A stretch of DNA of 64,000 nucleotides, taken from NCBI GenBank assembly GCA_949317995.1, contig OX439038.1, forward strand, positions 60,470,813 through 60,534,812, given 5' to 3'. Source of the stretch: Acholoe squamosa (taxonomy: Eukaryota; Annelida; Polychaeta; Phyllodocida; Polynoidae). The notes below the pieces were generated by a model that was not told where the DNA came from, searched no databases, and saw nothing but the letters and a program-made list of their open reading frames with translations. Positions 11,975 to 22,791 of the stretch are shown piece after piece; positions within the stretch are counted from its first letter, which is position 1; every line of letters starts with the position of its first letter. The position numbers and the translations under genes are program-made.

Positions 11975-12372
11975 GTATTTGAGCATGTTACAGAGAACTA
12001 GAGAGAAAATAGTGTTTGCGACTAAAAATTTCATTAAATCATTTCTTTTTACCTACAGCTAGGAAAATATCCACACATTAGGAAAAAGGCCAATGTCCAC
12101 AGATTCCATGTATGTACAACAGTTAGAAGGGGAAGACACTGTATATGAGTCACCAAATGCTGTCCTCAATGCCTATAGAGCGTCTTGTGTACAGGCAGAA
12201 AGGAAAAATGTGGGTCATATCCCTCCGACTAGACTAGTGTATAATCTTCCTAATTCTACCTGGAGGTCTATAATATTGAAGGGGCATTTACTAGTCACTG
12301 GGTAGGACTGATAATGCCTATTGTGTAATCCACTATCAGTATTCAGCAATTTTACCGTAACCAACTGATAGG
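11975..12372. other. Short intergenic gap upstream of receptor copy 1
   Basis: An open frame at 12093-12305 contains Tyr residues (VYESPNAV), but no splice phase joins it sensibly to the receptor family, so it is not called as an exon. The 5' UTR and promoter of copy 1 must lie here; the shared promoter block of the other copies was not found. Confidence 0.4.
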
Positions 12373-14144
12373 ATGGGGTTACATAAGTTACCATACACCT
12401 GTGGTGTTATCCTTGCCATCATATTGTGCCAGCTTAATCATGCTACACAAGTTCAAGGTAAGTTAGGCAGTAGTGCCAATCCGTGTTGGTCTGGCCTATC
12501 TAATCCTAGCATTTGAAAGTATGCTTGATAGTAAAAGTGAATTTGGTTTTCCTTCTTTGGATAGAGCTTGATTTACAAATGGGCTTTGACTATAATTAAG
12601 AGTCTTAAAAATTGTTAAATGAAATATTGCCATAAAACATAGAAACCTACAGGAAGCTAAGCAACATTGTTAACATGTACAGGAATGAGAGAATGTTGAT
12701 TAAATCTTTCACAGGTGACGTCTGTGTGAAAAGCCACATGAATCCCCTGTAAAAATACAATGGCTGCTTTTATAGTTGACCCCTCACGATAATAAATCAG
12801 CAGCAAGGACAATTATTTTGGTCGGCTTACCCAGAGTCTATATTTTGCAAACTTAGAAACCTACTGAGTACATTTAATGTCTTTACTTTGCAGCACAACA
12901 TGTGGTTAACATCACAATTCCCTGTGACCCAGTGACTTCAGCAGTCAGCACAATGAGACAGACCTGTGGCAGCAATGGTGAACCCATGGTCACAATCATA
13001 TACTATACAGCCTATGTGCACACTGGCCAATGTTGTCTGTGTCCTACCCCTGATTCACTGAAACCGAAGGGCCAGCTTTTTAAGACATGTTTAAATCTAA
13101 ACAGCAACCAATTGACATGTAATCTCATATGTCCTACACAGGACAAAGTCAACTGTGCTCAACAACTCTCAATACGTTACTCATGCCCAGCTGATCTACC
13201 AACCCCATCAGAATTGCCAGAAGCACGTACGTATCATGATATAATTCCTTCAGATGGAATATTTTCTCTCATACATGCATGCTTCAAAGACTAAAGTATC
13301 TCATCATTTGAACATAAATTTTCAATTTGTGAAATAATATTGTAGGCTTAGACTCTATACCTTCCATATACTGCATATATAGGGACTAGATGATGCAGAT
13401 TATACTACACACTGAAATAAAACATACTTTGTATGATATGGGGATTCTGCTTATACTACAAGTGTCGAGGGGGGGGGGCATTTATAACGGCTAAACGTGT
13501 GTTTAAAGCAGATGATAATGACTCTTGGATAGTCTTGACCAGAATTTCTGTTAGACTAATCAAATAAGGTACACCATAAGCAAAGTTATATAAATTATTG
13601 AATATGAATGTCAGTTCTCAGTTTAAGATGGATTTTGTCGTAACTAAGATTTAAAAATCTGTGGCTGGACGGTTATCTTAACTTAACATCAATAAATTTG
13701 AAATGCTCTTTTTTTTTTGTACAGCCATCGATGAGGATGCGACTACCACTACAGTAACTACTAGTAATAGTATGGCGGGTAGAGCATCTGAAACGAATAA
13801 AGGTAAGTTTAAATCAAAGAATTGCTCCTGTTTTAGTCATGGCTAGACTTAAGGTTGTACGACTGAAGTTTTTTTTTCAAGAAAAGATATTTTCATATCT
13901 TTATCATAAATGAATTGATATAAATTCTTTAGTAAGAATGTCTATATTCGAATTCAAATCAATCTTGCTATAACCCAGATATCATCTTTTCTCTTGTTCT
14001 CTCTCTGAATTGTCCCACGTATATGTTGTATACCAGCAATATTCTTTTATATAATAAGGTCTGTGCTTTATGTCCATTATTCCAGGGGCGGCCATCGGTG
14101 CATCAATCATGAGCGTCATTATGGGAGTGCTTCTCACCGCATGA
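12373..14144 (+). CDS. Receptor array copy 1: ten-Cys protein truncated in its membrane segment
   Basis: Exons: 12373-12457 (signal peptide; hydrophobic CGVILAIILC), 12894-13226 (ten-Cys ectodomain, 111 codons), 13725-13802 (stalk with DATTTTVTTSNS), then 14086 to the TGA at 14142-14144. All introns are GT/AG and phases match the other copies; the assembled frame encodes 184 aa. The ectodomain has the family signature: PCD, CC-L-C, then C-x9-C-x3-C-x7-C-x9-C ending in IRYSC. The membrane exon reads GAAIGASIMSVIMGVLLTA and then stops, although the downstream donor (14176|GTACGT) is intact. No cytoplasmic exon was found before the Ty3/Gypsy element at 14789 or after it. It is either a recent nonsense pseudogene or a short form whose hydrophobic C-terminus acts as a GPI-anchor signal. 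AATAAA occurs at 14309. Confidence 0.68.
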
Positions 14145-14788
14145 GAACTAGTCATATGCTACTGTAGAAAATGCATGTACGTAATCAGACAGAATGGATG
14201 GTCGTGTTTTTTTTTTGTTTTTTTTTAATCCCGACATTTGGCTTGTTCCTGTTTATGTGCGGGGTGACCCAAAAACAATGCAAACGATTTCATTATGAAC
14301 TATAGTGGAATAAATGAATACACTGAATTATAGATATTTATGTATAAGCTCAGTGATAGGAACCAAATGGAAGCAGAATAACACAGTCATAACCATGTAT
14401 TAAATTGCAGTCTTAGCTGGAATGATGAGCGGAGTTGGTCCAAGTGTTCACCTGTGAACCCTACAACACAGACCTGAAACCATTGGGATTATTGGTGGAC
14501 AGGTGAACTCTTGATATTCTGGTCTCACACGACCTACAATTTGCACCATATAGGCTATCATCGATAGCAAATTCATCAGTTAATCAACTAATCTACTATA
14601 ATTATGCCTGACGAAGGTGAAGAAATTCACTGCTGAAATATTGCCTGCCCATGTGCTTGGTGTGGTGAGGAAACAAAGCCACCTCAGTTCTTTAAGTGTT
14701 CAACCACAAAATAAAACTGGAACAAATGTCCTATCTGGTGGTGTCCGGTGTTATTGATGAATCTTTTTTCCTATGTGAAACAGCATAG
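14145..14788. other. 3' flank of receptor copy 1
   Basis: This holds the remainder of the membrane exon homology (14145-14176) with its unused-looking donor, an AATAAA at 14309 and another at about 14710. No cytoplasmic-tail exon is recognisable. The TSD ATAG of the Ty3/Gypsy element is at 14785-14788. Confidence 0.5.
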
Positions 14789-15163
14789 TGTAGAGGTACA
14801 CTTTACTACCATAGGAGTTGGGTACCGTCTGACGTGGCGGGTGAGTCGAGTCGTCGGACGTTCCTCAGGTTCCGGATAGGTGGCAGCACCGATCCGGGTC
14901 TGTGGGGACATCTGACGACGAACACCTGGGTCCGTATATAAAGCCCAGGGCTCAGCCGCTACGTCAGAGGCCCTTCTGGCCTCCACACTATGTAAACCAC
15001 TGTCTTTTAATATTAGCTGCCTCTTTGATATCATTCGGCAGCCGTGAGTGTGCATTAAGTAATAAACCTAACCGTTGGCATACACTTGGAATACTGTCTT
15101 ACTCTTTCTTTCCGAATCGTAAGACCCGAACCCCCCAGGTCCGTAAGGCCACAAACCCTTACA
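14789..15163 (+). repeat. 5' LTR (375 bp)
   Basis: It begins TGTAGAGG and ends CCCTTACA. It contains a TATATAAAG promoter element (about 14935-14943) and AATAAA at 15061-15066, so U3, R and U5 can be placed roughly. The 3' LTR matches it. Confidence 0.95.
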
Positions 15164-15164
15164 C

Positions 15165-15182
15165 TGGTGCCGTGACCAGGAT
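15165..15182 (+). promoter_or_regulatory. Primer-binding site
   Basis: TGGTGCCGTGACCAGGAT lies one base after the LTR and starts with TGG, as expected for pairing with a tRNA 3' CCA end. The tRNA species was not determined. Confidence 0.75.
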
Positions 15183-15302
15183 ATTCTGGTGTATAGCCCG
15201 GACGTTATAACGTCCGAACGGCTAGTACATGGGTTAGACACCCTTAGGGAAGCTAACCCAGCAGGGCAATCACTTGCCCAAGAGAATGGAAATGGATCGC
15301 TA

Positions 15303-18086
15303 ATGCTCCAAGCCCATTCGGACCCACAAGATGCAGAATCAGCATCCTGGAGAGATCCCGGACCCCACTATAATGATAGTGAGGAGAATCTGCCAGACTC
15401 TGTACGACGCGAACAGTCCATACAGAGACATAGTAACTTAATAGGCCAGCATTCAATTGTTGACGAATTATGTGATTCGATGTTTGAAGTCGGTGGTAGT
15501 ACTAACCCAGAACATCCGGCACCAATGCGAAAAAGGGTAACATTCGGAGAACTACCTTATAGGTTACCCAGGCCCGAATTACCAATATTAGATTATAGCG
15601 CTATAGATGGCGACTTAACCTATGCGGTACCGGAAGGTGAAGAATTAAAACGACCGGATGTCCTGTTGTTGAATGAAACTTATGTAACTTTGAACGAGAA
15701 TTTAAATACCTTGGTCAAAGCTAAGGATGAAGTACTGCATGAAAAACTTCAAATGGAAGAGGACCTAACTGGCATGCGAAAGGAATTCGAAGCCAGAAGG
15801 AGCGAGTACATGAAAGAACTCGAGAGTGAAGAACTAAAACTTCAATCTATGAGAGATTCATTCAATAAAGAATATGACAATAGGCACATTCGTATCCAAA
15901 CATACATAGATACGAACGACCAACTAAACCTTGATAAGACAAAATTCGAATCCGAAATTCGCCATTATCAGGAGGAGTTGGATAAATTGAAACTTCAGTG
16001 CAGTAAACAAGCTGAAGATAATGAGACCATCCGGGTAGGCATCATAGCTTACAACAAACAACTGGAGGAGGATAGACAGAAACTCACGAATGAGCTTCAG
16101 GAATTGCAGGCCACTGCAATAACTCTAGATAAATATGTAGAAGCAGCCCAGTTAACTATAGGTAATATAGACCCAGCTGTGGTATCTACAATGTTGGGAA
16201 AGACATCTAAAGATGCAACCCCAATTAGATACAGCCCATTCGTTGATGATGGGGCTGACAAGAATGTGGTATCCGGAATCTATAAGAAACCGGATAACGC
16301 TGCAGTAAATGGAACCGCATCTAAACCAGTAGTTCCAATGCTGGATACGATAGGACCAGCACCACCCATACCAGATTTGAGTCACAAAATCAAAGCGACT
16401 CACGATGGTGCTACAGGGAATAATAATAATTCACCCGTGGCACAACCAAGAGCACCCGGACCAATGAGACATATGTTGACACCACCTTCATATTTCCCCC
16501 AACCCGGCCACAGTACACCAGCAGTACCAAGATTACCGAATCCACCCCCAGGTTCTGGTAATGGTCCTACTGATGGACGTTTTCCGAGACCAAATCCGCC
16601 ACAAAACAATATCAACGGCGGTACGCACCAACCGAGAACATCTTCCTATGGATATAGAAATAATTATAATCCATCGGGAAGTGGCAATTATCAGAATGGT
16701 AATAGCTATAACCAGGGATGGAATCAAAATGATTCTTACCCTAGATATGCTTCTTCTGGAAACACCGGTCACAATAGTGGATACCCTGGTGGTTCATCTG
16801 GAGGCTATAATAATAATGGTCCACCAGGAGGAAACCCTCCAGGCGGCCCAGGAGGATCCGGATTCGGAGGATCAGGATCAGGAGGAGATGGCAGGAAACC
16901 TAACAGGAGAACTTCTATGCCTGCAGGGATGCAAACCATCTTTGATAGAAGCCAATGTATACAAAACCTTGGCATTGACTGCTACCGAAAGGGAGCAGAC
17001 GGCATGGAAGTCATGAACTGGAGCATGCGAGAAGCAGATAGACTACGCGGATGTAATAATCCGGCACGTAGGCAGGCACGGATACCCCCTCCATATGATT
17101 CTAATGATCCATGGAAGGACAGGTATCAAGCTTTTGTTGACGAAGTCAATTGTAGTGGCTGGACAAAAGAAGAAGCTCTGCCATATTTGATCTGTTGGTT
17201 AAATAAAGGCGGAAAAGTAGCTCTCAACCAATGGAGAGCAGCTTACGGGATATATGGTACCTATGATCAATTGGTCGAATGTGCCGCATACCTTTTCGGA
17301 TCAATCGTTAGAGAAGATCCGTGGGTAAGCTTCAAGAAGAGGACACAAAAACCTAAAGAATCACACAAAGTCTTTGGTTTGGAGCTACAGGACTTGCTTT
17401 CGAAAGCACGTCCAAATTGGGCTCATGATGATGATTGTTATCTACAAGAATTGTTTATACAATTCTACAGTGGATTGCGTGATCCGGATCACAAGCAAGT
17501 GGTCTGGGACTCTTGGAAAGATGACACTTCCTTCAGTGATCTGTTCATAGCAATCGATGGACATGACATGAAGAAACGTTTGGTAGGTCTCGGACCTAAT
17601 CCAATAAGAGCAGCTCCATTCCAATATGGAGGTACACCTACTCCGGTATACGATACTTCCCAATTAGCTCCGGTTGAATCGAATGAAGTTGATGAGAAAG
17701 ATGAATATGTCTCCGATGAAAACGGAGATTATATTGGTTCAGTCCATGTAGCTGGAAAGTATTACCGACAAAAGCGGTATAGGAAAGTACATTCGAGAGG
17801 GAGAGGAGGATCTGTTGCTGGTAAAACAGCTTCCGGATCAACTCAACCTGGCAGTGTAGCCTCTACGGCGAACCCAACTGTAGCAGCCACTGTTGCTCCG
17901 ACTAACATGATGGAAACATTATTAGCCGGATTAACAGAAGCTCTAAAGAGACCGAGAGTTGACAAATCTCAGAGGAGATGTTTCAGATGCCAGAAACTGG
18001 GGCATTATGCTCCAGAATGTATGGCTGAAAAACCTGTCCCTCGTAGACAGGAGAGTGTCTCTGGAGTAAGTACAGAGGAAAACTAA
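15303..18086 (+). CDS. Gag polyprotein of the Ty3/Gypsy element
   Basis: The first ATG of the frame is at 15303 (927 aa); the frame is open from 15189 upstream without an ATG. Order: acidic N-terminus; charged coiled-coil region roughly residues 110-280; Pro/Gly/Asn-rich low-complexity region roughly 340-540, including APPIPDL; a globular capsid-like region roughly 550-800; a Ser/Thr/Ala linker; and near the C-terminus a CCHC zinc knuckle C-FR-C-QKLG-H-YAPE-C that binds nucleic acid. It is longer than most Ty3/Gypsy Gags because of the coiled-coil and low-complexity parts. It ends EEN-TAA, overlapping the open pol frame by about 40 nt in the -1 frame. Confidence 0.9.
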   Translation: MLQAHSDPQDAESASWRDPGPHYNDSEENLPDSVRREQSIQRHSNLIGQHSIVDELCDSMFEVGGSTNPEHPAPMRKRVTFGELPYRLPRPELPILDYSAIDGDLTYAVPEGEELKRPDVLLLNETYVTLNENLNTLVKAKDEVLHEKLQMEEDLTGMRKEFEARRSEYMKELESEELKLQSMRDSFNKEYDNRHIRIQTYIDTNDQLNLDKTKFESEIRHYQEELDKLKLQCSKQAEDNETIRVGIIAYNKQLEEDRQKLTNELQELQATAITLDKYVEAAQLTIGNIDPAVVSTMLGKTSKDATPIRYSPFVDDGADKNVVSGIYKKPDNAAVNGTASKPVVPMLDTIGPAPPIPDLSHKIKATHDGATGNNNNSPVAQPRAPGPMRHMLTPPSYFPQPGHSTPAVPRLPNPPPGSGNGPTDGRFPRPNPPQNNINGGTHQPRTSSYGYRNNYNPSGSGNYQNGNSYNQGWNQNDSYPRYASSGNTGHNSGYPGGSSGGYNNNGPPGGNPPGGPGGSGFGGSGSGGDGRKPNRRTSMPAGMQTIFDRSQCIQNLGIDCYRKGADGMEVMNWSMREADRLRGCNNPARRQARIPPPYDSNDPWKDRYQAFVDEVNCSGWTKEEALPYLICWLNKGGKVALNQWRAAYGIYGTYDQLVECAAYLFGSIVREDPWVSFKKRTQKPKESHKVFGLELQDLLSKARPNWAHDDDCYLQELFIQFYSGLRDPDHKQVVWDSWKDDTSFSDLFIAIDGHDMKKRLVGLGPNPIRAAPFQYGGTPTPVYDTSQLAPVESNEVDEKDEYVSDENGDYIGSVHVAGKYYRQKRYRKVHSRGRGGSVAGKTASGSTQPGSVASTANPTVAATVAPTNMMETLLAGLTEALKRPRVDKSQRRCFRCQKLGHYAPECMAEKPVPRRQESVSGVSTEEN

Positions 18087-21000
18087 GGAGGGGTCTCCCG
18101 AGGGGCAAAGAAGGGGATCCCAGTGACAAATCTTGCCATGATATCACCATCCGTGATGATAGTTCACATGAAGTAACAAGATCGCCTAACACCGAGGTGG
18201 TTGTAGACACCCGGAAGGTTAGGGAAGCTGATATAACAGGTGCTATGGGAGCACAGGGGAAACCCAATATCAGTAACGAGGCAGGCGGCTATTCGTTAGC
18301 CAAGGTCTGTGGTGCCCACCTGCCCCCGGGTCATCCTTGTCTGGAATTCTTAAAAGGATGTGGATTGACTCCTGGTGTGAAAAATGACGTTCCGATTGTC
18401 ACGGACATGCCCTCTGTTCTAAACGGAAGGCGGTGGTATGTTTGCCTTACTGTTAACGGAAGGTCTGCCGAATTCCTTGTGGATACGGGAGCTAGCCACT
18501 CTTGTATCTCCAAGGGGTTCTACGACCTTATACCGGATGAACATGATACTCTCAAATCGGGAGGAAGTGCTCAGACGGCCGACGGCAGTACCTTGCAAAC
18601 GTATGGTAGAACTTGTGTGAGACTACAGTTAGATGGTATACATGACTATGTCATGAGCGCCACCGTTGCGGATATAGCAGATGAGGGGATACTCGGGTTG
18701 GATTTCGCATCCCTGTATGGTGCTGTATTGGAACCCCAAACAGGAGTGTTGAGTGTGAGATACCCGTACCCCGTGAAGGTTAGATGTGCACTGAGACAAG
18801 TGAGCAGTATGGCTAGTGTGGCACACACTGTGCGAATCCCTCCGGGAGTAGCCTGTGATGTGCTTGTAAGAAGTGATCCTGCAATGCGTAACAAACCTGC
18901 AGTGATAGAACCGGATGTAGTTACTTTGTCAGGTATTGGATTAAATTCTGTAGACACTATAGTAGCGAATGCATCCTGGTCGGTAGTACCTGTCTCCAAT
19001 ACTGGAAACACTACTATCTACTTGAAAAAGGGACAAGTTTTTGGAAACGTGACCCTTTCGGAAACTGTAACGGATAGTAAGCTAAGCTTACAGAAGGTAA
19101 CAGGAGATGATGAAATTTCGGAAGACTTACTTAAGTTGTATGAAGAAACTTCATTAGAAGATCCGGAACACCGGAAAGAGTTCTATGATATGCTCTGTCA
19201 GTATCATACTGCCTTTGCCAAACCTGGTGAAAAACTAGGTACGACAAATAAGGTATTACATAAAATAGATACTGGAGATGCCGAACCCTTTAAGATACCG
19301 TATAGACGGTTACCCTTAGCAAAAAAGAGAGTAGCTGAGGATGAAATAAATAAGATGTTGGAACAGGATGTAATAGTCCCTTCCAATAGTCCATGGAGTA
19401 GTCCTGTGTGTATGGTAACAAAAAAGGACGGTACTATCCGTTTCTGCATAGACTACAGGAAGTTGAATGGAATAACGAAAAAGAATTCGTATCCATTACC
19501 GAGAATAGATGAAACCATTGACTCCTTAGGAGGAAACAGTTGGTTTTGTACCCTAGACTTGCAATCAGGCTATTGGCAAGTGGGAATGAACCCTTCAGAT
19601 ATGGAGAAAACTGCATTTTCAAGTCATATTGGATTATTCCAATATAATGTAATGCCGTTTGGATTGTGCAATGCACCTGCAACATTTGAAGCAATGATGG
19701 AAACAATTCTAAGTGATTTATTGTGGAAAAGATGTCTTGTATATCTAGACGATGTCATTGTCTTCGGAAAAACATTCGAAGAATGTTCTAATAACCTAAA
19801 AATGGTACTAGAACGTATTATTTCAAATGGTCTCAAATTGAAACCTAAGAAATGCCACATGTTTAGAAAGTCCATAAATTATTTGGGCCGCATCATCAGT
19901 GATGAAGGAATAAAGGCTGATCCGGAAAAAATCGAATCAGTCACGAATTGGAATAGACCTAAAACACCCAAGGAAGTGAGGTCCTTTTTAGGATTCTGTT
20001 CCTATTACAGGGAATTTATTCCGAATTATTCTAGAGTCAGTTACCCATTACAAGCAATAGCTAACTGGACTCCAGGAAGTACCAAGGAAAAATTTCCTTG
20101 GACACATGAACAGGAAAACGCTTTTCGAAAGCTAAAAGACCTGTTCACGAGTACTCCCGTATTGCAATATCCGAATGAGACGGATCATTTCATACTGGAT
20201 ACTGATGCTAGTAATGATAGCATTGGTGCAGCTCTCTCGCAAGTCCAGAATGGGAGAGAAGTACCAATTGCCTTTGCCAGCAACACACTGAGCAAGACTC
20301 AGCGCAATTACTGCACAACCAAAAGAGAGTTGTTGGCAGTAGTCGTATATACCAAGAAGTTTAAACATTTTCTATGGGGAACGAACTTTACTTTGCGTAC
20401 GGATCATTCCTCTTTAAGGTGGCTACTGAACTTCCGAGATGCTGAAGGCATGTTAGGCCGATGGCTAGCCCATTTATCCGAATATGGGCTTGAACATCAA
20501 CAGATTCAGCATAGACCCGGAGTTAAGCATTTAAATGCTGATGCTTTGTCTCGAATACCAATCCGGAAATGTGATAATCCGGATTGTACTGATTGTGGAG
20601 CTCATAAGGCAGTGTTAGCAGGGATTCGAAGACCATTCGTACCCCTAGTTGCCAGTATACTGGATTGGTCTATGGATCACATACGACATTTCCAGGAAGC
20701 TGACTCGATAACTGCACAGCTACTGCAATTAGTACCAAAGGGTATACGTCCAGTTAGACCAGAGGTCTCTCTGGAAAATCGAGAAATGAGAAGGTTTCTT
20801 GCTCAATGGACCGAGCTTGAAGTCCGGAAAGGCGTGTTATACCGTTGGAAGCCATGTAATAATGGTGATAGAATCATGCAAGTGGTGATACCACATGCCA
20901 TGAGACATGACATTATGTACTTTTGTCATGGACATCGGACCAGTGGTCATTTCGGAAGGAAACGCTCGCTAGCACGACTTTCCAAGAAATACTATTGGCC

Positions 21001-22282
21001 TGGCATGACACGGGACTTGCAAAGATGGGTAACCACCTGTCCGGATTGTTGTAAAAACAAACCCGGACCCGGGATGGGCAAACTTCCCCTATCCCAAGAA
21101 CTTTTCGGAGTTAGATTCGCAAGAATCGGGGTAGATATTATTAGTGGATTTAATACAACCGCTAATGATAATACCTGTATGATGGTAGTGTGTGATTATT
21201 ATACGAAATACACTAAAGTATTTCCACTACCGGACCACAAAGCAATTACTTGTGCCGAAGCTTTTGTAAAAGGTTGGGTACTAAGCTTCGGTGTACCATT
21301 AATGTTACACAGTGACCAAGGCAGAGAGTTCGAATCAAATCTCTGGCAGGGTATGTGCGAATACTTGGCTATTTGCAAGACTAGAACCAATCCGTATAGA
21401 CCACAAAGCGACGGATTGGTGGAAAGGTTCAATAGAACCCTCATCCAAGTCCTAAAGTCACTCGTTAATGAACATATGGATGACTGGGATGAGCAATGTC
21501 ATTTTGTGACACATGCTTATAATAGTACGGTACATTCAAGTACAAATTGTTCTCCGAACCTTTTAGTATTCGGAGAGGATTTGATAATGCCTGCTGACCT
21601 AGTTTTTGGAGTCGTAGGAATGGACCCTGAACTACCTTGCCATGTAGTTTTTGTGGAATGTTTAAGAGACAGATTTAGAAAAGCATATGAGTCTGTCCGA
21701 ATTGATTTGGAGAAAAGTGCCAAATGGCAGAAAGTAGGATACGATACCGATCTAAAGCATCGGAAATTCCAATCCGGAGACAGAGTCCTCAGATTACATG
21801 AACCACTTAGACACATAAAATTAGCGTCTAATTGGGACGGTCCCTTTACTATAACACAAATTATCAGTGATTGTACCGTAATTATTAAATCTGACCTTGG
21901 TCGACTCTATAAGTCAAATGTGGCTAGATTAAGGAGATGGTCTGGGAGGGAGACCTCCACAGAAATGTATGGTGAAGGTTCCGAAAGGATCCTGAATCAG
22001 AATCGCATAATAGACCAGGTAAAGAACACTACAGTGAAGCGTGGTCAAGGTAGACCCAAAAAGTGTTCCGAATCAGTGACACCCACGCCAACACCGATTA
22101 AGCGTGGGGGAGTTAAAAAAGTCTCGGCAGGTGAAGACAGAAAGAAGAGGAAAGGTGTTTCTAAGGCTAAGAAGCACCTAGAGAAAGCTCTTCAGACTGT
22201 CAGGTCCGATAAAGAACTATCCGAGAAGGGGAGATACGTTCGCCGCAGCCCCCGAATTGCCCAGAGGACTGCAGTGACCTAA
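18047..22282 (+). CDS. Pol polyprotein: protease, reverse transcriptase, RNase H, integrase
   Basis: The frame is open from 18047 (first ATG 18245) to 22282. Domains in order: aspartic protease FLVDTGAS (about 18472); RT with FCIDYRKLN and the catalytic YLDD (19742-19753); RNase H with LDTDASND, KRELLAVV, RTDHSSLRW and NADALSR; integrase with an H2C2 zinc module (HGHRTSGHF...CPDC), catalytic D in GVDIISG, D in HSDQGREF and E in GLVERFN with the exact D35E spacing; then a C-terminal domain. The tail is very basic, includes GQGRPKK (AT-hook-like) and ends RRSPRIAQR. All catalytic residues are present and no stop interrupts it. It carries out maturation, DNA synthesis and integration. It is probably translated as Gag-Pol by -1 frameshifting. 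Confidence 0.95.
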   Translation, partial: TGECLWSKYRGKLRRGLPRGKEGDPSDKSCHDITIRDDSSHEVTRSPNTEVVVDTRKVREADITGAMGAQGKPNISNEAGGYSLAKVCGAHLPPGHPCLEFLKGCGLTPGVKNDVPIVTDMPSVLNGRRWYVCLTVNGRSAEFLVDTGASHSCISKGFYDLIPDEHDTLKSGGSAQTADGSTLQTYGRTCVRLQLDGIHDYVMSATVADIADEGILGLDFASLYGAVLEPQTGVLSVRYPYPVKVRCALRQVSSMASVAHTVRIPPGVACDVLVRSDPAMRNKPAVIEPDVVTLSGIGLNSVDTIVANASWSVVPVSNTGNTTIYLKKGQVFGNVTLSETVTDSKLSLQKVTGDDEISEDLLKLYEETSLEDPEHRKEFYDMLCQYHTAFAKPGEKLGTTNKVLHKIDTGDAEPFKIPYRRLPLAKKRVAEDEINKMLEQDVIVPSNSPWSSPVCMVTKKDGTIRFCIDYRKLNGITKKNSYPLPRIDETIDSLGGNSWFCTLDLQSGYWQVGMNPSDMEKTAFSSHIGLFQYNVMPFGLCNAPATFEAMMETILSDLLWKRCLVYLDDVIVFGKTFEECSNNLKMVLERIISNGLKLKPKKCHMFRKSINYLGRIISDEGIKADPEKIESVTNWNRPKTPKEVRSFLGFCSYYREFIPNYSRVSYPLQAIANWTPGSTKEKFPWTHEQENAFRKLKDLFTSTPVLQYPNETDHFILDTDASNDSIGAALSQVQNGREVPIAFASNTLSKTQRNYCTTKRELLAVVVYTKKFKHFLWGTNFTLRTDHSSLRWLLNFRDAEGMLGRWLAHLSEYGLEHQQIQHRPGVKHLNADALSRIPIRKCDNPDCTDCGAHKAVLAGIRRPFVPLVASILDWSMDHIRHFQEADSITAQLLQLVPKGIRPVRPEVSLENREMRRFLAQWTELEVRKGVLYRWKPCNNGDRIMQVVIPHAMRHDIMYFCHGHRTSGHFGRKRSLARLSKKYYWPGMTRDLQRWVTTCPDCCKNKPGPGMGKLPLSQELFGVRFARIGVDIISGFNTTANDNTCMMVVCDYYTKYTKVFPLPDHKAITCAEAFVKGWVLSFGVPLMLHSDQGREFESNLWQGMCEYLAICKTRTNPYRPQSDGLVERFNRTLIQVLKSLVNEHMDDWDEQCHFVTHAYNSTVHSSTNCSPNLLVFGEDLIMPADLVFGVVGMDPELPCHVVFVECLRDRFRKAYESVRIDLEKSAKWQKVGYDTDLKHRKFQSGDRVLRLHEPLRHIKLASNWDGPFTITQIISDCTVIIKSDLGRLYKSNVARLRRWSGRETSTEMYGEGSERILNQNRIIDQVKNTTVKRGQGRPKKCSESVTPTPTPIKRGGVKKVSAGEDRKKRKGVSKAKKHLEKALQTVRSDKELSEKGRYVRRSPRIAQRTAVT
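18077..18083 (+). promoter_or_regulatory. Candidate -1 frameshift site between gag and pol
   Basis: GGAAAAC lies immediately before the gag stop (18084-18086). The pol frame is -1 relative to gag and is open from 18047, so a -1 shift anywhere in 18047-18083 joins the two. The heptamer is not a perfect X-XXY-YYZ site, so the exact slip point is uncertain; the frame relation is seen directly. Confidence 0.45.
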
Positions 22283-22791
22283 CCTGTATACACAACGAGT
22301 GTAATGTTTACATTTAGAGGAACGGATGACAACTGACCCTAAAGGCTTATTTGTCGCCCCCGCATGATGTACCAATGGGTAGTGGACGGATAATCCGGTG
22401 GATTTGCTTAAGCTTTCCATAATCTCCACTTAAATCCCCAGTCGAGTCATCGGGGTGAGCGATAATTACCTAAAAACAATCAGTTTGTTGATGTACCGCC
22501 TGTAGCACGTGCGTTTCCGCATGACGTCACCGTGTCCAGTCTCGGCTGACCTCTCGTGACCTCGCGGACCGCGGGGAAATGACGTCACGAAAGCTGGCCC
22601 GTCGCCATATTGTTTTTTGGTAGTGTTTGAGACAGTCGGGTCACCCCTTCTCTCTTGAATTCTACCATCTAGCAAACCCCCTGTGCGCCCTCAGAGTCTG
22701 TCTCTCAGCAGGCAGACTCCGCTAGTGTCGGCCCCGGCGCCGTAAAAGCCGGAAAAAGGAGTAGTTTACTCCCGTGGTCGATTCCCCAGTC
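22283..22791 (+). other. Non-coding gap between pol and ORF3
   Basis: About 500 nt without a useful frame. A pyrimidine-rich stretch ending TCTCTCAGCAG|G (about 22698-22711) resembles a splice acceptor and could serve a spliced subgenomic RNA for ORF3. No matching donor was identified, so this remains a suggestion. Confidence 0.4.

Noticed and set aside
12093..12305. 70-codon open frame with VYESPNAV, possibly a tail exon of an upstream array copy
   Set aside because: No acceptor gives the family's phase without an early stop, and the tail boxes (DDTEWMS, YENV) are missing.
14902..15210. Open frame across the 5' LTR (repeated at 27365 in the 3' LTR)
   Set aside because: It lies wholly in LTR control sequence and has no domain; both LTRs show it only because they are identical.
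16561..17016. 151-codon frame overlapping gag
   Set aside because: It is an Ile/Thr-rich shadow of the Gly/Asn/Pro-rich part of gag in another frame.
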